From NCBI RefSeq assembly GCF_009727155.1, contig NZ_WNWM01000002.1, forward strand, positions 6,510,001 to 6,574,000: a stretch of 64,000 nucleotides of DNA, written 5' to 3'. The notes below the pieces were generated by a model that saw nothing but the letters and a program-made list of their open reading frames with translations, did not search any database and was not told where the DNA came from. Each line of letters opens with the position of its first letter. Within the stretch, counting starts at the first letter, position 1. The position numbers were made by a program, and so were the translations under genes. Shown piece after piece: positions 18,211 to 28,457 of this stretch. This stretch comes from Pseudoduganella dura (GTDB lineage: Bacteria; Pseudomonadota; Gammaproteobacteria; Burkholderiales; Burkholderiaceae_D).

Positions 18211-19203
18211 ATGGCATTCATAACAAAAACGATCGGGCTCGGCGTGCTGGTCGCCGCGGCCGCAGCCGGCGGTTTTGCCTGGTGGTCGAAGCAACCCATC
18301 GTTGGCGAGGGAGACAGCATTCCATTCACGATCAGCAAGGGCAGCGGCGCCCATGCGGCCGGCCAGCAGATCGCCGAGGCCGGCGTGCCGATCCAGCCGC
18401 TGCTGTTCAACCTGCTGGCGCGGTTTACCGGCAAGAGCGGCAAGCTGAAGGCCGGTTCCTATGAACTCAAGCCCGGCACCACGCCGGTGCGGCTGATCGA
18501 CCAGCTGGTGCGCGGCGAGTATGCGCAGGAGTCGCTGACGATCATCGAGGGGTGGACGTTCCGCCAGATGCGCCAGGCCATCGCCGGCCACAAGGGCCTC
18601 AGGCACGACACGGTCGGCCTGTCCGACAGTGAACTGATGGCAAAGCTCGGTTCGGACTACAAGCAGCCGGAAGGACTGTTCTTCCCGGACACTTACCTGT
18701 TCGCCAAGGGCTCGTCCGAACTGGAAATCTACCGGCAGGCGCACACGGCGCTGCTGCAGCACCTTGCCGCCGCATGGGAACAGCGCACGGCCGACCTGCC
18801 GTACGCGGACAAGTACCAGGCGCTGACGATGGCGTCGATCGTCGAGAAGGAAACCGGGCAGAAGTCCGAGCGCGCGATGATCGCCGCCGTGTTCGTCAAC
18901 CGGCTGAAGCTGGGAATGATGCTGCAGACCGACCCGACCGTGATCTACGGGCTGGGCGAAAAATTCGACGGCAACATCCGCAAGAAGGACCTGGAAACGG
19001 ACACCCCGTACAATACCTACATGCGCAACGGCCTGCCGCCGACGCCGATCGCGCTGCCCGGCCTGCAATCGCTCGGCGCGGCGCTGGCGCCGGCAAAATC
19101 GGGCGCATTGTATTTTGTCTCCCGTGGCAATGGCACGAGCCAGTTTTCCGACAACCTGACCGACCATAACCGGGCGGTCAACCAGTACCAGCGAAAGCAA
19201 TAA
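18211..19203 (+). CDS. mltG: Endolytic transglycosylase MltG
   Basis: Inner-membrane murein transglycosylase that cuts nascent glycan strands and sets their length. It has 330 residues. One N-terminal membrane helix (about 5-25) is followed by a LysM-like region ([20 protein letters not shown]) and the YceG catalytic domain with [14 protein letters not shown] (Glu212/Glu214), [21 protein letters not shown] and [20 protein letters not shown] at 18137-18142 could be a -10 element. It heads the mltG-tmk-holB-pilZ cluster, a conserved order in Beta- and Gammaproteobacteria. Confidence 0.95.
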   Translation: MAFITKTIGLGVLVAAAAAGGFAWWSKQPIVGEGDSIPFTISKGSGAHAAGQQIAEAGVPIQPLLFNLLARFTGKSGKLKAGSYELKPGTTPVRLIDQLVRGEYAQESLTIIEGWTFRQMRQAIAGHKGLRHDTVGLSDSELMAKLGSDYKQPEGLFFPDTYLFAKGSSELEIYRQAHTALLQHLAAAWEQRTADLPYADKYQALTMASIVEKETGQKSERAMIAAVFVNRLKLGMMLQTDPTVIYGLGEKFDGNIRKKDLETDTPYNTYMRNGLPPTPIALPGLQSLGAALAPAKSGALYFVSRGNGTSQFSDNLTDHNRAVNQYQRKQ

Positions 19204-19214
19204 GCAAGTTTTTT

Positions 19215-19844
19215 ATGAGTCAGAGCATCTTACCGGCACGCGGCAGGTTCATCACGTTCGAAGGCATCGACGGTGCCGGCAAATCCACGCATATCCAGTT
19301 TGTGGCCGAGCTGATCCGCGCGCGCGGGCAGGAGCTCGTCAGTTCCCGCGAACCGGGCGGCACGCCGCTCGGCGAGAAACTGCGTGAAATGGTGCTGCAC
19401 GACGCCATGCACCTGGAAACCGAGGCGCTGCTGGTGTTCGCCAGCCGGCGCGAGCACATCGCCCGGGTGATCGAACCGGCCCTGGCGCGTGGCGCCTGGG
19501 TCATTTCCGACCGGTTCACCGATGCCAGCTTTGCCTACCAGGGGGGCGGGCGCGGCCTCGACCTGGCCAAGCTCGACACGCTGGCGAACTGGGTGCACCC
19601 CGCGCTGTGGCCGGACCTGACGATCCTGTTCGACGTGCCGCTCGACGTGGCGCGCGCACGGCTCGACGCCACCCGGCAGCTCGACAGGTTCGAGCAGGAA
19701 AAGGCCGATTTCTTCCTGGCTACCCGCAATGAATACCTGCGCCGCGCGGCGCAGGAGCCGCAGCGCTTCCGCGTGATCGATTCCACGCAGACCATCGAGG
19801 CGACCCGCGCGCAGCTGGCGGAAATCATCGGGGCGCTGCCATGA
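19215..19844 (+). CDS. tmk: Thymidylate kinase
   Basis: Phosphorylates dTMP to dTDP. It has 209 residues. The P-loop is GIDGAGKST at 17-25, followed by the DR motif [13 protein letters not shown] and the lid region near [15 protein letters not shown] 19215 is 11 bases after the mltG stop, and its end overlaps holB by 4 bases (ATGA). No unusual features. Confidence 0.96.
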   Translation: MSQSILPARGRFITFEGIDGAGKSTHIQFVAELIRARGQELVSSREPGGTPLGEKLREMVLHDAMHLETEALLVFASRREHIARVIEPALARGAWVISDRFTDASFAYQGGGRGLDLAKLDTLANWVHPALWPDLTILFDVPLDVARARLDATRQLDRFEQEKADFFLATRNEYLRRAAQEPQRFRVIDSTQTIEATRAQLAEIIGALP

Positions 19845-20860
19845 ACGAGGCGATCTATCCGTGGCAGCAGGATGCCTGGCTGCAACTGCAAGGCGTACGC
19901 CAGCGGCTGCCACATGCCGTGCTGTTCCACGGCCCGGCGGGCATCGGCAAGGCCGACTTCATCGAGCATTTCGCGCAGGCGCTGCTGTGCGAGGACGTGC
20001 GGCCGGATGGCCACCCGTGCAACGCCTGCGCGTCGTGCGGCTGGTTTGTCCAGCAGAGCCACCCGGACTTCCGCCGCATCCGGCCCGAGGCGTTCGAGGA
20101 CGATGGCGCGGGCGACAGTGAAGACGGCGAGGACAAGAAGAAGACCAAGACGCCCTCGAAGGAAATCAAGATCGAGCAGGTGCGCGCGCTGGCCGATTTC
20201 ATGAACATCTCGACGCACCGGCAGGGCTTGCGCGTGGTGGTGCTGTATCCGGCCGAGGCGCTGAACATGCCGGCCTCGAACGCGCTGCTGAAAACGCTGG
20301 AGGAACCGCCGCCGGGCACCGTGTTCCTGCTGTCGTCGAACAGCCTGGACCGGCTCTTGCCGACGATCCTGTCGCGCTGCCGCAAGTTCGCGCTGGCGCT
20401 GCCACCCCATGCCGAGGCGCTGGCCTGGCTGAAGTCGCAGGGCGTGGCCGAGGCCGACGGCTGGCTCAGCGAGCAGGGCGGCGCGCCGCTGGCCGCGCTG
20501 GCGCAGGCCGAGACGGGCAACCGCGAGGAAATGGACACGCTGCTGCAATACCTGGCGCACCCCACCGTCGAAACGGCATTGCGCACGGCGGACAAGATGC
20601 AGAAAGTGCCGTTGAGCTCGGTGGTGGCATGGCAGCAGCGCTGGCTGTACGACCTGTTCTCGATGAAGCTGTCGGGCCGCATCCGCTACTATCCCCGCTA
20701 CCAGCGCGAGCTGAAGGGGCTGGCCGAGCGGGTGCCGGTCTCCGGGCTGCTGGCGGCGATCAAGAGCACGGCCGAGCGGCGCGGCACGTCGGACCACCCG
20801 TTGTCGCCGAAGCTTTTTCTCGAAGACATGCTGCTCGACTATACGGCCCGCTGCAGCTGA
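19841..20860 (+). CDS. holB: DNA polymerase III subunit delta-prime
   Basis: Clamp-loader subunit of 339 residues. It has a degenerate Walker A (GPAGIGKAD at 31-39, with Ala where ATP-binding subunits have Thr or Ser, as usual for delta-prime), a zinc module with Cys50, Cys60, Cys63 and Cys66, and the [12 protein letters not shown] sensor segment. Between the zinc module and the next helix is a charged linker rich in Asp, Glu and Lys (about 85-108) that is longer than in many homologues. It overlaps tmk by 4 bases. Confidence 0.94.
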   Translation: MNEAIYPWQQDAWLQLQGVRQRLPHAVLFHGPAGIGKADFIEHFAQALLCEDVRPDGHPCNACASCGWFVQQSHPDFRRIRPEAFEDDGAGDSEDGEDKKKTKTPSKEIKIEQVRALADFMNISTHRQGLRVVVLYPAEALNMPASNALLKTLEEPPPGTVFLLSSNSLDRLLPTILSRCRKFALALPPHAEALAWLKSQGVAEADGWLSEQGGAPLAALAQAETGNREEMDTLLQYLAHPTVETALRTADKMQKVPLSSVVAWQQRWLYDLFSMKLSGRIRYYPRYQRELKGLAERVPVSGLLAAIKSTAERRGTSDHPLSPKLFLEDMLLDYTARCS

Positions 20861-20896
20861 AGCGGCTTGCCGGGTGTCATCACAGATGAGGAGCCG

Positions 20897-21289
20897 ATGA
20901 ATACGCGTCCCCCCGATCCGAACAGCGTGGCCGGCGCCGCCGCGCCGCCGACGCGGCCGGCCGTGCTGTCGCTGGCGATCAAGGAAAAGGCGGCGCTGTA
21001 CGCGGCCTACATGCCGTTCCTGAAGAACGGCGGCATCTTCGTGCCCACCACGCGCACCTGGCAGCTCGGCGACGAGATCTACCTGATCCTGGCGCTGATG
21101 GACGACCCGAACAAGTACCCGATCGCCGGCAAGGTCGCCTGGATCACGCCGGCCGGGGCCAACAACAACAAGGCGCAGGGCATCGGCGTGCATTTCCCCG
21201 ATGACGAGGCGGGCCAGCGCACCCGCGCGCGCATCGAGGAAATCCTCGGCGCGGCCCTGCGTTCCTCGCGCGCCACCCATACGCTGTAA
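20897..21289 (+). CDS. PilZ-domain protein (type IV pilus assembly type)
   Basis: A 130-residue protein of the PilZ family found between holB and tatD. It has LSLAIKEKAALYAAYMPFLKNGGIFV, then GDEIYLILALMD and KVAWITPAGANNNKAQGIGVHF. As in P. aeruginosa PilZ itself, the c-di-GMP-binding RxxxR and DxSxxG motifs are not apparent, so it probably acts by protein contact (PilB / FimX type) and not by nucleotide binding. The ATG at 20897 follows GAGGAG; an upstream TTG is not needed. Confidence 0.9.
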   Translation: MNTRPPDPNSVAGAAAPPTRPAVLSLAIKEKAALYAAYMPFLKNGGIFVPTTRTWQLGDEIYLILALMDDPNKYPIAGKVAWITPAGANNNKAQGIGVHFPDDEAGQRTRARIEEILGAALRSSRATHTL

Positions 21290-21307
21290 GCACCCACTTT
21301 TCCTCTC

Positions 21308-21823
21308 ATGTCTTTCCGCCACCGCATCGCCACCCTCGACGACCTGCCGACCATCGTCGCCATCTACAACAGCACCATCGCCTCGCGCGAAGTCACGGCC
21401 GACACGGAACCGGTGTCCGTCGACTCGCGGCTGCACTGGTTCCACGACCACCAGCCGGAACGCCGCCCCCTGTGGGTCGTCGAACGCGCCGACGATACGT
21501 CGGCCCGGCCGGAGATCCTGGGCTGGATCTCGTACTCCAACTTCTACGGCCGGCCGGCGTATTCCGGCACCGCCGAGGTGTCGATCTATATCGCCGAAGC
21601 CTGGCGCGGCAAGGGTATCGGCAAGTACGCGCTGACCGAAGCGATCGCCTTTGCCCCGCAAATCAGCGTGCACACGGTGCTGGGCTTCATCTTCGGCCAC
21701 AACGGCGCCAGCCTCGCGCTGTTCCGCAAGTTCGGCTTCGAGGAATGGGCCCACTTCCCCCGCGTGGCCAACCTGGACGGCGTGGAGCGCGACCTGATCA
21801 TCCTCGGCAAGCGCGTCGCCTGA
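21308..21823 (+). CDS. GNAT-family N-acetyltransferase, phosphinothricin-acetyltransferase-like
   Basis: A 171-residue GNAT of the Pat / YncA type: FRHRIATLDDLPTIVAIYNSTI at the start, SIYIAEAWRGKGIGKYAL as the acetyl-CoA loop, and VLGFIFGHNGASLALFRKFGF near the end. These enzymes acetylate small amines such as methionine sulfone or sulfoximine analogues. It separates pilZ from tatD, which are often adjacent, and is followed at once by a copy of the two-palindrome repeat, so it may be a later insertion. Confidence 0.88.
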   Translation: MSFRHRIATLDDLPTIVAIYNSTIASREVTADTEPVSVDSRLHWFHDHQPERRPLWVVERADDTSARPEILGWISYSNFYGRPAYSGTAEVSIYIAEAWRGKGIGKYALTEAIAFAPQISVHTVLGFIFGHNGASLALFRKFGFEEWAHFPRVANLDGVERDLIILGKRVA

Positions 21824-21827
21824 AACG

Positions 21828-21872
21828 TTGCCGAAAACCGGGGTCAGACCCCGATGTTTGGAAATATTTCCT
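21828..21872. repeat. Two-palindrome intergenic repeat, copy 1
   Basis: Starts 5 bases after the GNAT stop. It contains GGGGTCAGACCCC (21840-21852) and the perfect palindrome GGAAATATTTCC (21860-21871). The centres are about 20 bp apart, exactly as in copy 2 at 41110-41154, and both copies begin with TTGCC. A further GGGGTC half-site follows at 21878-21883. Confidence 0.85.
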
Positions 21873-22024
21873 GTAATTGGGGTCTGGAGGGAAGAATGGC
21901 CTGCAGGCCATCCTCGCCCGGCAGGCAGGGAGCGACGCTCCCCGAAACCCCTGCCATGCGCCCTGTCTCGGGAAACAATTCTGCGGCCCAGGCGGTTTTT
22001 TGCCGGGTCGGCTACAATCGACGC

Positions 22025-22807
22025 ATGTTTATCGATTCACATTGCCATATCGACTTTCCCGAGCTGGCCGCTCGCATGCCGGATATCCGCGCGAAGATGG
22101 CGGAGAACAAGGTCACGCATGCGCTGTGCGTCTCCGTCGACCTGCCGGACTTTCCCCGCGTGCTCGCGCTGGCCGAGCAGTATCCGAATATCTACGCCTC
22201 GGTCGGCGTGCACCCCGACTACGAGGACACGCCCGAACCCACCGTCGAGGGGCTCGTCGAGCTGGCCCGGCACCCGAAGATCGTGGCGATCGGCGAGACG
22301 GGGCTCGATTACTATCGCCTCGATGGCGATCTCGAATGGCAGCGCGAGCGCTTCCGCACCCATATCCGCGCCTCGCGCGCGTCGAAAAAGCCGCTGATCA
22401 TCCATACCCGGTCGGCCAGCGAGGACACCATCCGCATCATGCGCGAAGAGGGTGCCGGTACGGATGCCGGCGGCGTCGCCGGCGTGATGCACTGCTTTAC
22501 CGAATCGCTGGCGGTGGCGCAGGCGTCGATGGCGATGGGCTTCTATATCTCGTTCTCGGGCATCGTCACGTTCAAGAGCGCGAAGGAGCTGCAGGCCGTG
22601 GCGCTGGAGGTGCCGCTCGACCGGATGCTGATCGAGACGGATTCGCCGTACCTGGCGCCGGTGCCGTACCGCGGCAGGGTGAACGAACCGGGCTATGTGG
22701 CGCACGTGGCGGAGTTCATCGCCACGCTGAAGGGCGTTTCGGTCGAAGAGGTGGCGGCGGCGACCAGCGCCAACTTCTTCAGGCTGTTCGCCGCCGCGAG
22801 GGCCTGA
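22025..22807 (+). CDS. TatD-family metal-dependent hydrolase
   Basis: A 260-residue TIM-barrel amidohydrolase of the TatD family, usually a 3'-5' DNA exonuclease or D-aminoacyl-tRNA / quality-control nuclease. Metal ligands are visible: DSHCHID (His6, His8), GETGLDYYR, HTR, MHCFTES and ETDSPYLAP. The ATG at 22025 starts directly at the conserved first strand. The end overlaps the ankyrin gene start as TGATG. It corresponds to the YcfH-like gene that follows holB/pilZ in related genomes. Confidence 0.93.
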   Translation: MFIDSHCHIDFPELAARMPDIRAKMAENKVTHALCVSVDLPDFPRVLALAEQYPNIYASVGVHPDYEDTPEPTVEGLVELARHPKIVAIGETGLDYYRLDGDLEWQRERFRTHIRASRASKKPLIIHTRSASEDTIRIMREEGAGTDAGGVAGVMHCFTESLAVAQASMAMGFYISFSGIVTFKSAKELQAVALEVPLDRMLIETDSPYLAPVPYRGRVNEPGYVAHVAEFIATLKGVSVEEVAAATSANFFRLFAAARA

Positions 22808-23538
22808 TGCGGCTGTCGCTGCGTGGCTTGGCGAAACGGCTGCGCCAGTTGCGCGGCAGGGTGCGCTCACGCCTGGCCATGCGGCTCGGCGTGGCGGCGA
22901 TGGCCGCCTGCGCGCTCGCACCGGCGCCGTCGGCGGCGCAAACCGACCCCGCCGTTTCCTTCTTCCGCGCCGCCCAGGTGAACGACGCCGGCCGCATCAA
23001 GCCGCTGCTGGCGCGCGGGCTCGACCCGAACGTGCGCGACCCCGAGCGGGGCGAGACGGGCCTGATCGTCGCGCTGCGCAACGATGCGATGGATGTATTC
23101 GACCTGCTGATCGCGCAGCCGAAGATCGCGCTCGAGGCGCAGGCCGGCAACGGCAATACGGCGCTGATGATGGCCGCGTTCAAGAACAACATGCCGGCCG
23201 TGAAGGCGCTGCTGGCCAGGGGGGCGCAGGTCAACCGCCCGGGATGGACCGCGCTGCACTATGCCGCGTCGGCCGGCGCGCTCGACATCATGCGCGTGCT
23301 GCTCGAGCACCACGCCTATATCGACGCCGAATCGCCCACCAAGGTCACGCCGCTGATGCTGGCCGCCCGAGAAGGGCAGGAGGACGCCGTCAAGCTGCTG
23401 CTGCAGGAAGGCGCCGACGCCAGCCTGCGCGACGCCGGCTTCCGCATCGATGCGGCCGAATTCGCCGAACGCGCCGACAAGCCATGGATCGCCAAGGCCA
23501 TCCGCCATCACCAGGCCGAACAGCTGATGCGGCGCTGA
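22807..23538 (+). CDS. Exported ankyrin-repeat protein
   Basis: A 243-residue protein with an Arg-rich N terminus and signal peptide ending near APSAAQT, then about five ankyrin repeats (GNTALMMAAFKNNMPAVKALLARGAQV, GWTALHYAASAGALDIMRVLLEHHA and TPLMLAAREGQEDAVKLLLQEGA are typical). It should act as a periplasmic protein-binding scaffold. The start codon overlaps the tatD stop; an internal Met at residue 25 (MRLGVAAMAACAL) would also give a good signal peptide. The tatD-ankyrin pairing is common in Burkholderiales. Confidence 0.88.
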   Translation: MRLSLRGLAKRLRQLRGRVRSRLAMRLGVAAMAACALAPAPSAAQTDPAVSFFRAAQVNDAGRIKPLLARGLDPNVRDPERGETGLIVALRNDAMDVFDLLIAQPKIALEAQAGNGNTALMMAAFKNNMPAVKALLARGAQVNRPGWTALHYAASAGALDIMRVLLEHHAYIDAESPTKVTPLMLAAREGQEDAVKLLLQEGADASLRDAGFRIDAAEFAERADKPWIAKAIRHHQAEQLMRR

Positions 23539-23713
23539 GCCGCTTCCCCGCCACGGTGGAGCAGGCATGCTGCGCGGCCTTGCCAGGCCATGGCATTCAC
23601 CCGCGGCTATTGTACCGAACCGTCGAACTGACGCCTCTTCCCCGCCGATCTCCGCGTTTTGCCGTGGCAATTCGTTGCGCATAATACCGGTGTCGCCACG
23701 AGAAGGAACCACC

Positions 23714-24631
23714 ATGCTGTCGGAACGCGAGCTCGAAAGCTGCTACCTGGGGCAGTTCATCCCGGTCCACTACCATCACAACATGCTGATGGACGCGAAC
23801 CGCATGCACGGTTTCCGCGCCGCGATCGCGCATGTGGTGCAACCCGGCATGAAGGTACTGGAGCTCGGCGGCGGCACCGGCGCGCTGTCGTTCTTCGCGG
23901 CGCAGCGGGCCGACAAGGTCTATTGCGTCGATTTCAATCCCGACATGGTGAGCGAAGCGCGCCGTTTCCTGGCGATGAACCGCTGCGGCGACAAGGTGGA
24001 GGTGATCCATGCCGACGCCTTCGAGTACCTGCCGCCGGAGCCGGTGGACGTGGTGATCTGCGAAATGATCCACGTGGCCATGCTGCGCGAGAAGCAGGTC
24101 GAGGTGATCGAAGGGTTCAAGCGCCGCTATCTCCAGAAGTTCGGCGGGCCGTTGCCGGTATTCCTGCCCGAGGCGGTGCTGATGGCGGCCCAGCCGATGC
24201 AGCAGGAATACGACTTCGAAGGCTTTCATGCGCCGATCGTGCAGTTCCAGCAGCCCGGCGTCGCGCAACCCGGCACGGTGGAGATGGCCCAGCCGGCCGT
24301 CTACTCGGTGATCGACTTTACCCAGCCGAACGAGACCAGCTACAACTGGGAAGGCAAGTTCGTCATCGACCGCGACGGCACCGTCAACGCGGTCCGCTTC
24401 ATCACCAAGAACATCCTGGCCGTCGTGCAGGAGCGCGCCACCACGATCGACTGGCTCAATCACCACATGTCGCTGCCGCTCGAACGGCCGGTCGAGGCAA
24501 GGCGGGGCGACGTGCTGCAGGTGTCGTTCGCCTACCGCGCCGGCGGCTCGATCCCGTCGCTGCAGGCGCGCCTGGCCGCCCGGGTGCTGTACCAGGCAGC
24601 CCTGCAACCGCAGGTGATGGCCTTCGCATGA
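23714..24631 (+). CDS. Class I SAM-dependent methyltransferase (PRMT-like)
   Basis: A 305-residue Rossmann methyltransferase. The SAM site is VLELGGGTGALSFFA (GGGTG 52-56), with acidic VDFNPD in strand 2 and HADAFEY in motif III. The double-E-like stretch CEMIHVAMLREKQ and a beta-rich C-terminal half recall protein arginine methyltransferases. The substrate is unknown; no partner gene is adjacent. AGAAGGA lies before ATG 23714. Confidence 0.85.
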   Translation: MLSERELESCYLGQFIPVHYHHNMLMDANRMHGFRAAIAHVVQPGMKVLELGGGTGALSFFAAQRADKVYCVDFNPDMVSEARRFLAMNRCGDKVEVIHADAFEYLPPEPVDVVICEMIHVAMLREKQVEVIEGFKRRYLQKFGGPLPVFLPEAVLMAAQPMQQEYDFEGFHAPIVQFQQPGVAQPGTVEMAQPAVYSVIDFTQPNETSYNWEGKFVIDRDGTVNAVRFITKNILAVVQERATTIDWLNHHMSLPLERPVEARRGDVLQVSFAYRAGGSIPSLQARLAARVLYQAALQPQVMAFA

Positions 24632-24778
24632 ACCGGGACGGCCGCCGGTCGACCGGGCCGTTCGCCCCCGCTTTTCGACAGCCGGTCGCCCGATCCGGCC
24701 ACCCGTCGCACGGCCGTTGAGCCGCGCCCGTACACCCGGCACCATGTGCGCTTCGATAAACTGTTGCGCGAGGAAGCG

Positions 24779-24976
24779 ATGCTGAGCTTTATGCTGTGGT
24801 TGGTGGTGCTGTTCGTCTGCTGGCCGCTGGCCCTGCTGGCGCTGGTGCTGTATCCGGTCTTCTGGCTGCTGTTGCTGCCGTTCCGGCTGGTGGGCATCGG
24901 CGTCGACGCGGTGTTCGAGCTGCTGCGCGCGGTGGTGATGCTGCCCGCGCGCGTGCTGGGCGGCGGCCGCCGCTGA
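24779..24976 (+). CDS. Small hydrophobic membrane protein
   Basis: A 65-residue protein (MLSFMLWLVVLFVCWPLALLA at the start) with two or three closely packed hydrophobic helices and a basic tail (GGGRR). GAGGAA is 3 bases before ATG 24779; a GTG at 24746 would add 11 residues (MRFDKLLREEA) and is the alternative. The function is unknown. It converges on pldA with about 15 bases between stops. Confidence 0.65.
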   Translation: MLSFMLWLVVLFVCWPLALLALVLYPVFWLLLLPFRLVGIGVDAVFELLRAVVMLPARVLGGGRR

Positions 24977-24990
24977 GCACCTGCAAGCGC

Positions 24991-26091
24991 CTAGAACCCG
25001 ACCAGGAAGCCGGCGCCGAGCGACATCTGCGAGTAGTTGTAGTCGATCAGGCTTTGTCCGTATCCCGAGAAGAACTGCACGTAGCCCTTCAGGTTCGAGC
25101 GCAGCGGCGTGGCCCAGCCCAGCTGCAGGGCGCCATGGTCGGTGTGCAGGTTACGGCGTGCCATCAGCGAATACTCGGTGCCGCCATCTCGATACACCAG
25201 GCGCACGTCGCCGTGGCCCATGAAATCGGTAATGTCGAGGTTGTCGTTGTCCGAGCGTGAATTGTCCAGCCGCTTCCAGATCCGCGCCGTCACGGCCAGC
25301 TTGCCGTATTCGCCGCCCAGTTCACCGTATACCCGGTTCCAGCTGCGCGACAGCGTGTTCGACTGGCCATTCGACTGGTGCACCAGGCCCAGGCCCGCAT
25401 AGCGGAAGTCGAAGCCGCCCAGGCGCTTGCCGATCGGCGCGATCGCCATCACCTCCGGCTGGTAGTTCGTTTCGCGGAACGGACTGGACTCGCTGCGGTT
25501 GTAGGCCTGCCAGAAGCTTTGCTGCGTGTAGCCGAACCACAGGTCGACCGGCGAACCGGCGATTGTTTCCATCATCTTCATCTTGAACGACAGCTGGTAG
25601 GCCAGTTCGACGTGCTGCGCGTCGATGCCCGATGGCGTGACATCGTTGAACGGCGCCTCGTTGGTGCTGTTGCTGTAGTTCGCCAGCAGCAGGTAGGTGT
25701 CGCGGTGCGGCCGGAAATTGAACACGCCCCGCTTGCTGTTCTGGTCGAGCTCCCACAGGGGCACCTGCACCGACACCACGGGTCCGGCGGCAGCCGCCCG
25801 CGCCGGCTCCACCGGTTTCGCCACCGGTCCGCCGGGGAACGCGCCCTGCTGCTGGTCGGGATTGCCCGCTGGTTCGCCCGAAGCGGCGATGGCCGGCGCG
25901 GCATCCTTGGGCCGGTTGGCCAGCGCGTCGTAACAGCCCAGGCGCTCGGTCGGGTCGGCGAGCATCGAGCAGCGGCCCAGCGCGGGATCGGCCGCCGCCG
26001 GCACGTCCTGCGCGAATACGGCGGAAGCAGCAAAAGGAGAGAGGGCCAGCATGGCCGAAAGGCAGGGGGCAAAGTGTTTTTTCATTGTCAT
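24991..26091 (-). CDS. pldA: Outer-membrane phospholipase A
   Basis: OmpPLA-type 12-stranded barrel that hydrolyses outer-membrane phospholipids. From ATG 26091 it has 366 residues with a signal peptide (cleavage near AVFAQD). An N-terminal extension carries a short Cys-containing segment (GRCSMLADPTERLGCYDALANRP) and a Pro/Ala-rich linker before the barrel. The catalytic set is HQSNGQS followed by Asn 14 residues after the His, which reproduces the His142-Ser144-Asn156 spacing of the E. coli enzyme. It ends in a terminal Phe, the outer-membrane insertion signal. Start alternatives at 26085 and 26110 change only the signal peptide. Confidence 0.92.
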   Translation of the reverse strand: MTMKKHFAPCLSAMLALSPFAASAVFAQDVPAAADPALGRCSMLADPTERLGCYDALANRPKDAAPAIAASGEPAGNPDQQQGAFPGGPVAKPVEPARAAAAGPVVSVQVPLWELDQNSKRGVFNFRPHRDTYLLLANYSNSTNEAPFNDVTPSGIDAQHVELAYQLSFKMKMMETIAGSPVDLWFGYTQQSFWQAYNRSESSPFRETNYQPEVMAIAPIGKRLGGFDFRYAGLGLVHQSNGQSNTLSRSWNRVYGELGGEYGKLAVTARIWKRLDNSRSDNDNLDITDFMGHGDVRLVYRDGGTEYSLMARRNLHTDHGALQLGWATPLRSNLKGYVQFFSGYGQSLIDYNYSQMSLGAGFLVGF

Positions 26092-26250
26092 GATCTTGTT
26101 TTTTGGCATCTGCCAGTATAAGCGGCCGGGGCCGCCCATGGCCGCACTGCTGCGCTTGAAAAAAAGCAATCGCTCCCAAACTGCGCCAACCCGATGCTGC
26201 TACAATTTTTGTGCGCGACCAGCGCGGTCGCGCCGTCCAAGGAGAATGTC

Positions 26251-28347
<2,097 letters not shown>

Positions 28348-28396
28348 CGGCGAAGCGGCGGGCTGTTCCGGAGGGCGGCCACGTCGCGGGTGACAG

Positions 28397-28438
28397 GCAG
28401 GAAAACCGGTGCCGATAGCAGGAAAATCGGTGCCGGGC
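28397..28438. repeat. Two tandem 21-bp units after fusA
   Basis: Two adjacent 21-base units share GCAGGAAAAxCGGTGCCG and differ at four positions. They lie in the 110-base gap between convergent fusA and the EAL gene. No transcription-terminator structure is evident. The role is unknown. Confidence 0.7.
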
Positions 28439-28457
28439 GTGGTTGCGCGTCAGCCGT

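Noticed and set aside
24616..24745. Extension of the small hydrophobic protein to an upstream start
   Set aside because: No in-frame start with a better ribosome site; the GTG at 24746 is mentioned as an alternative only.
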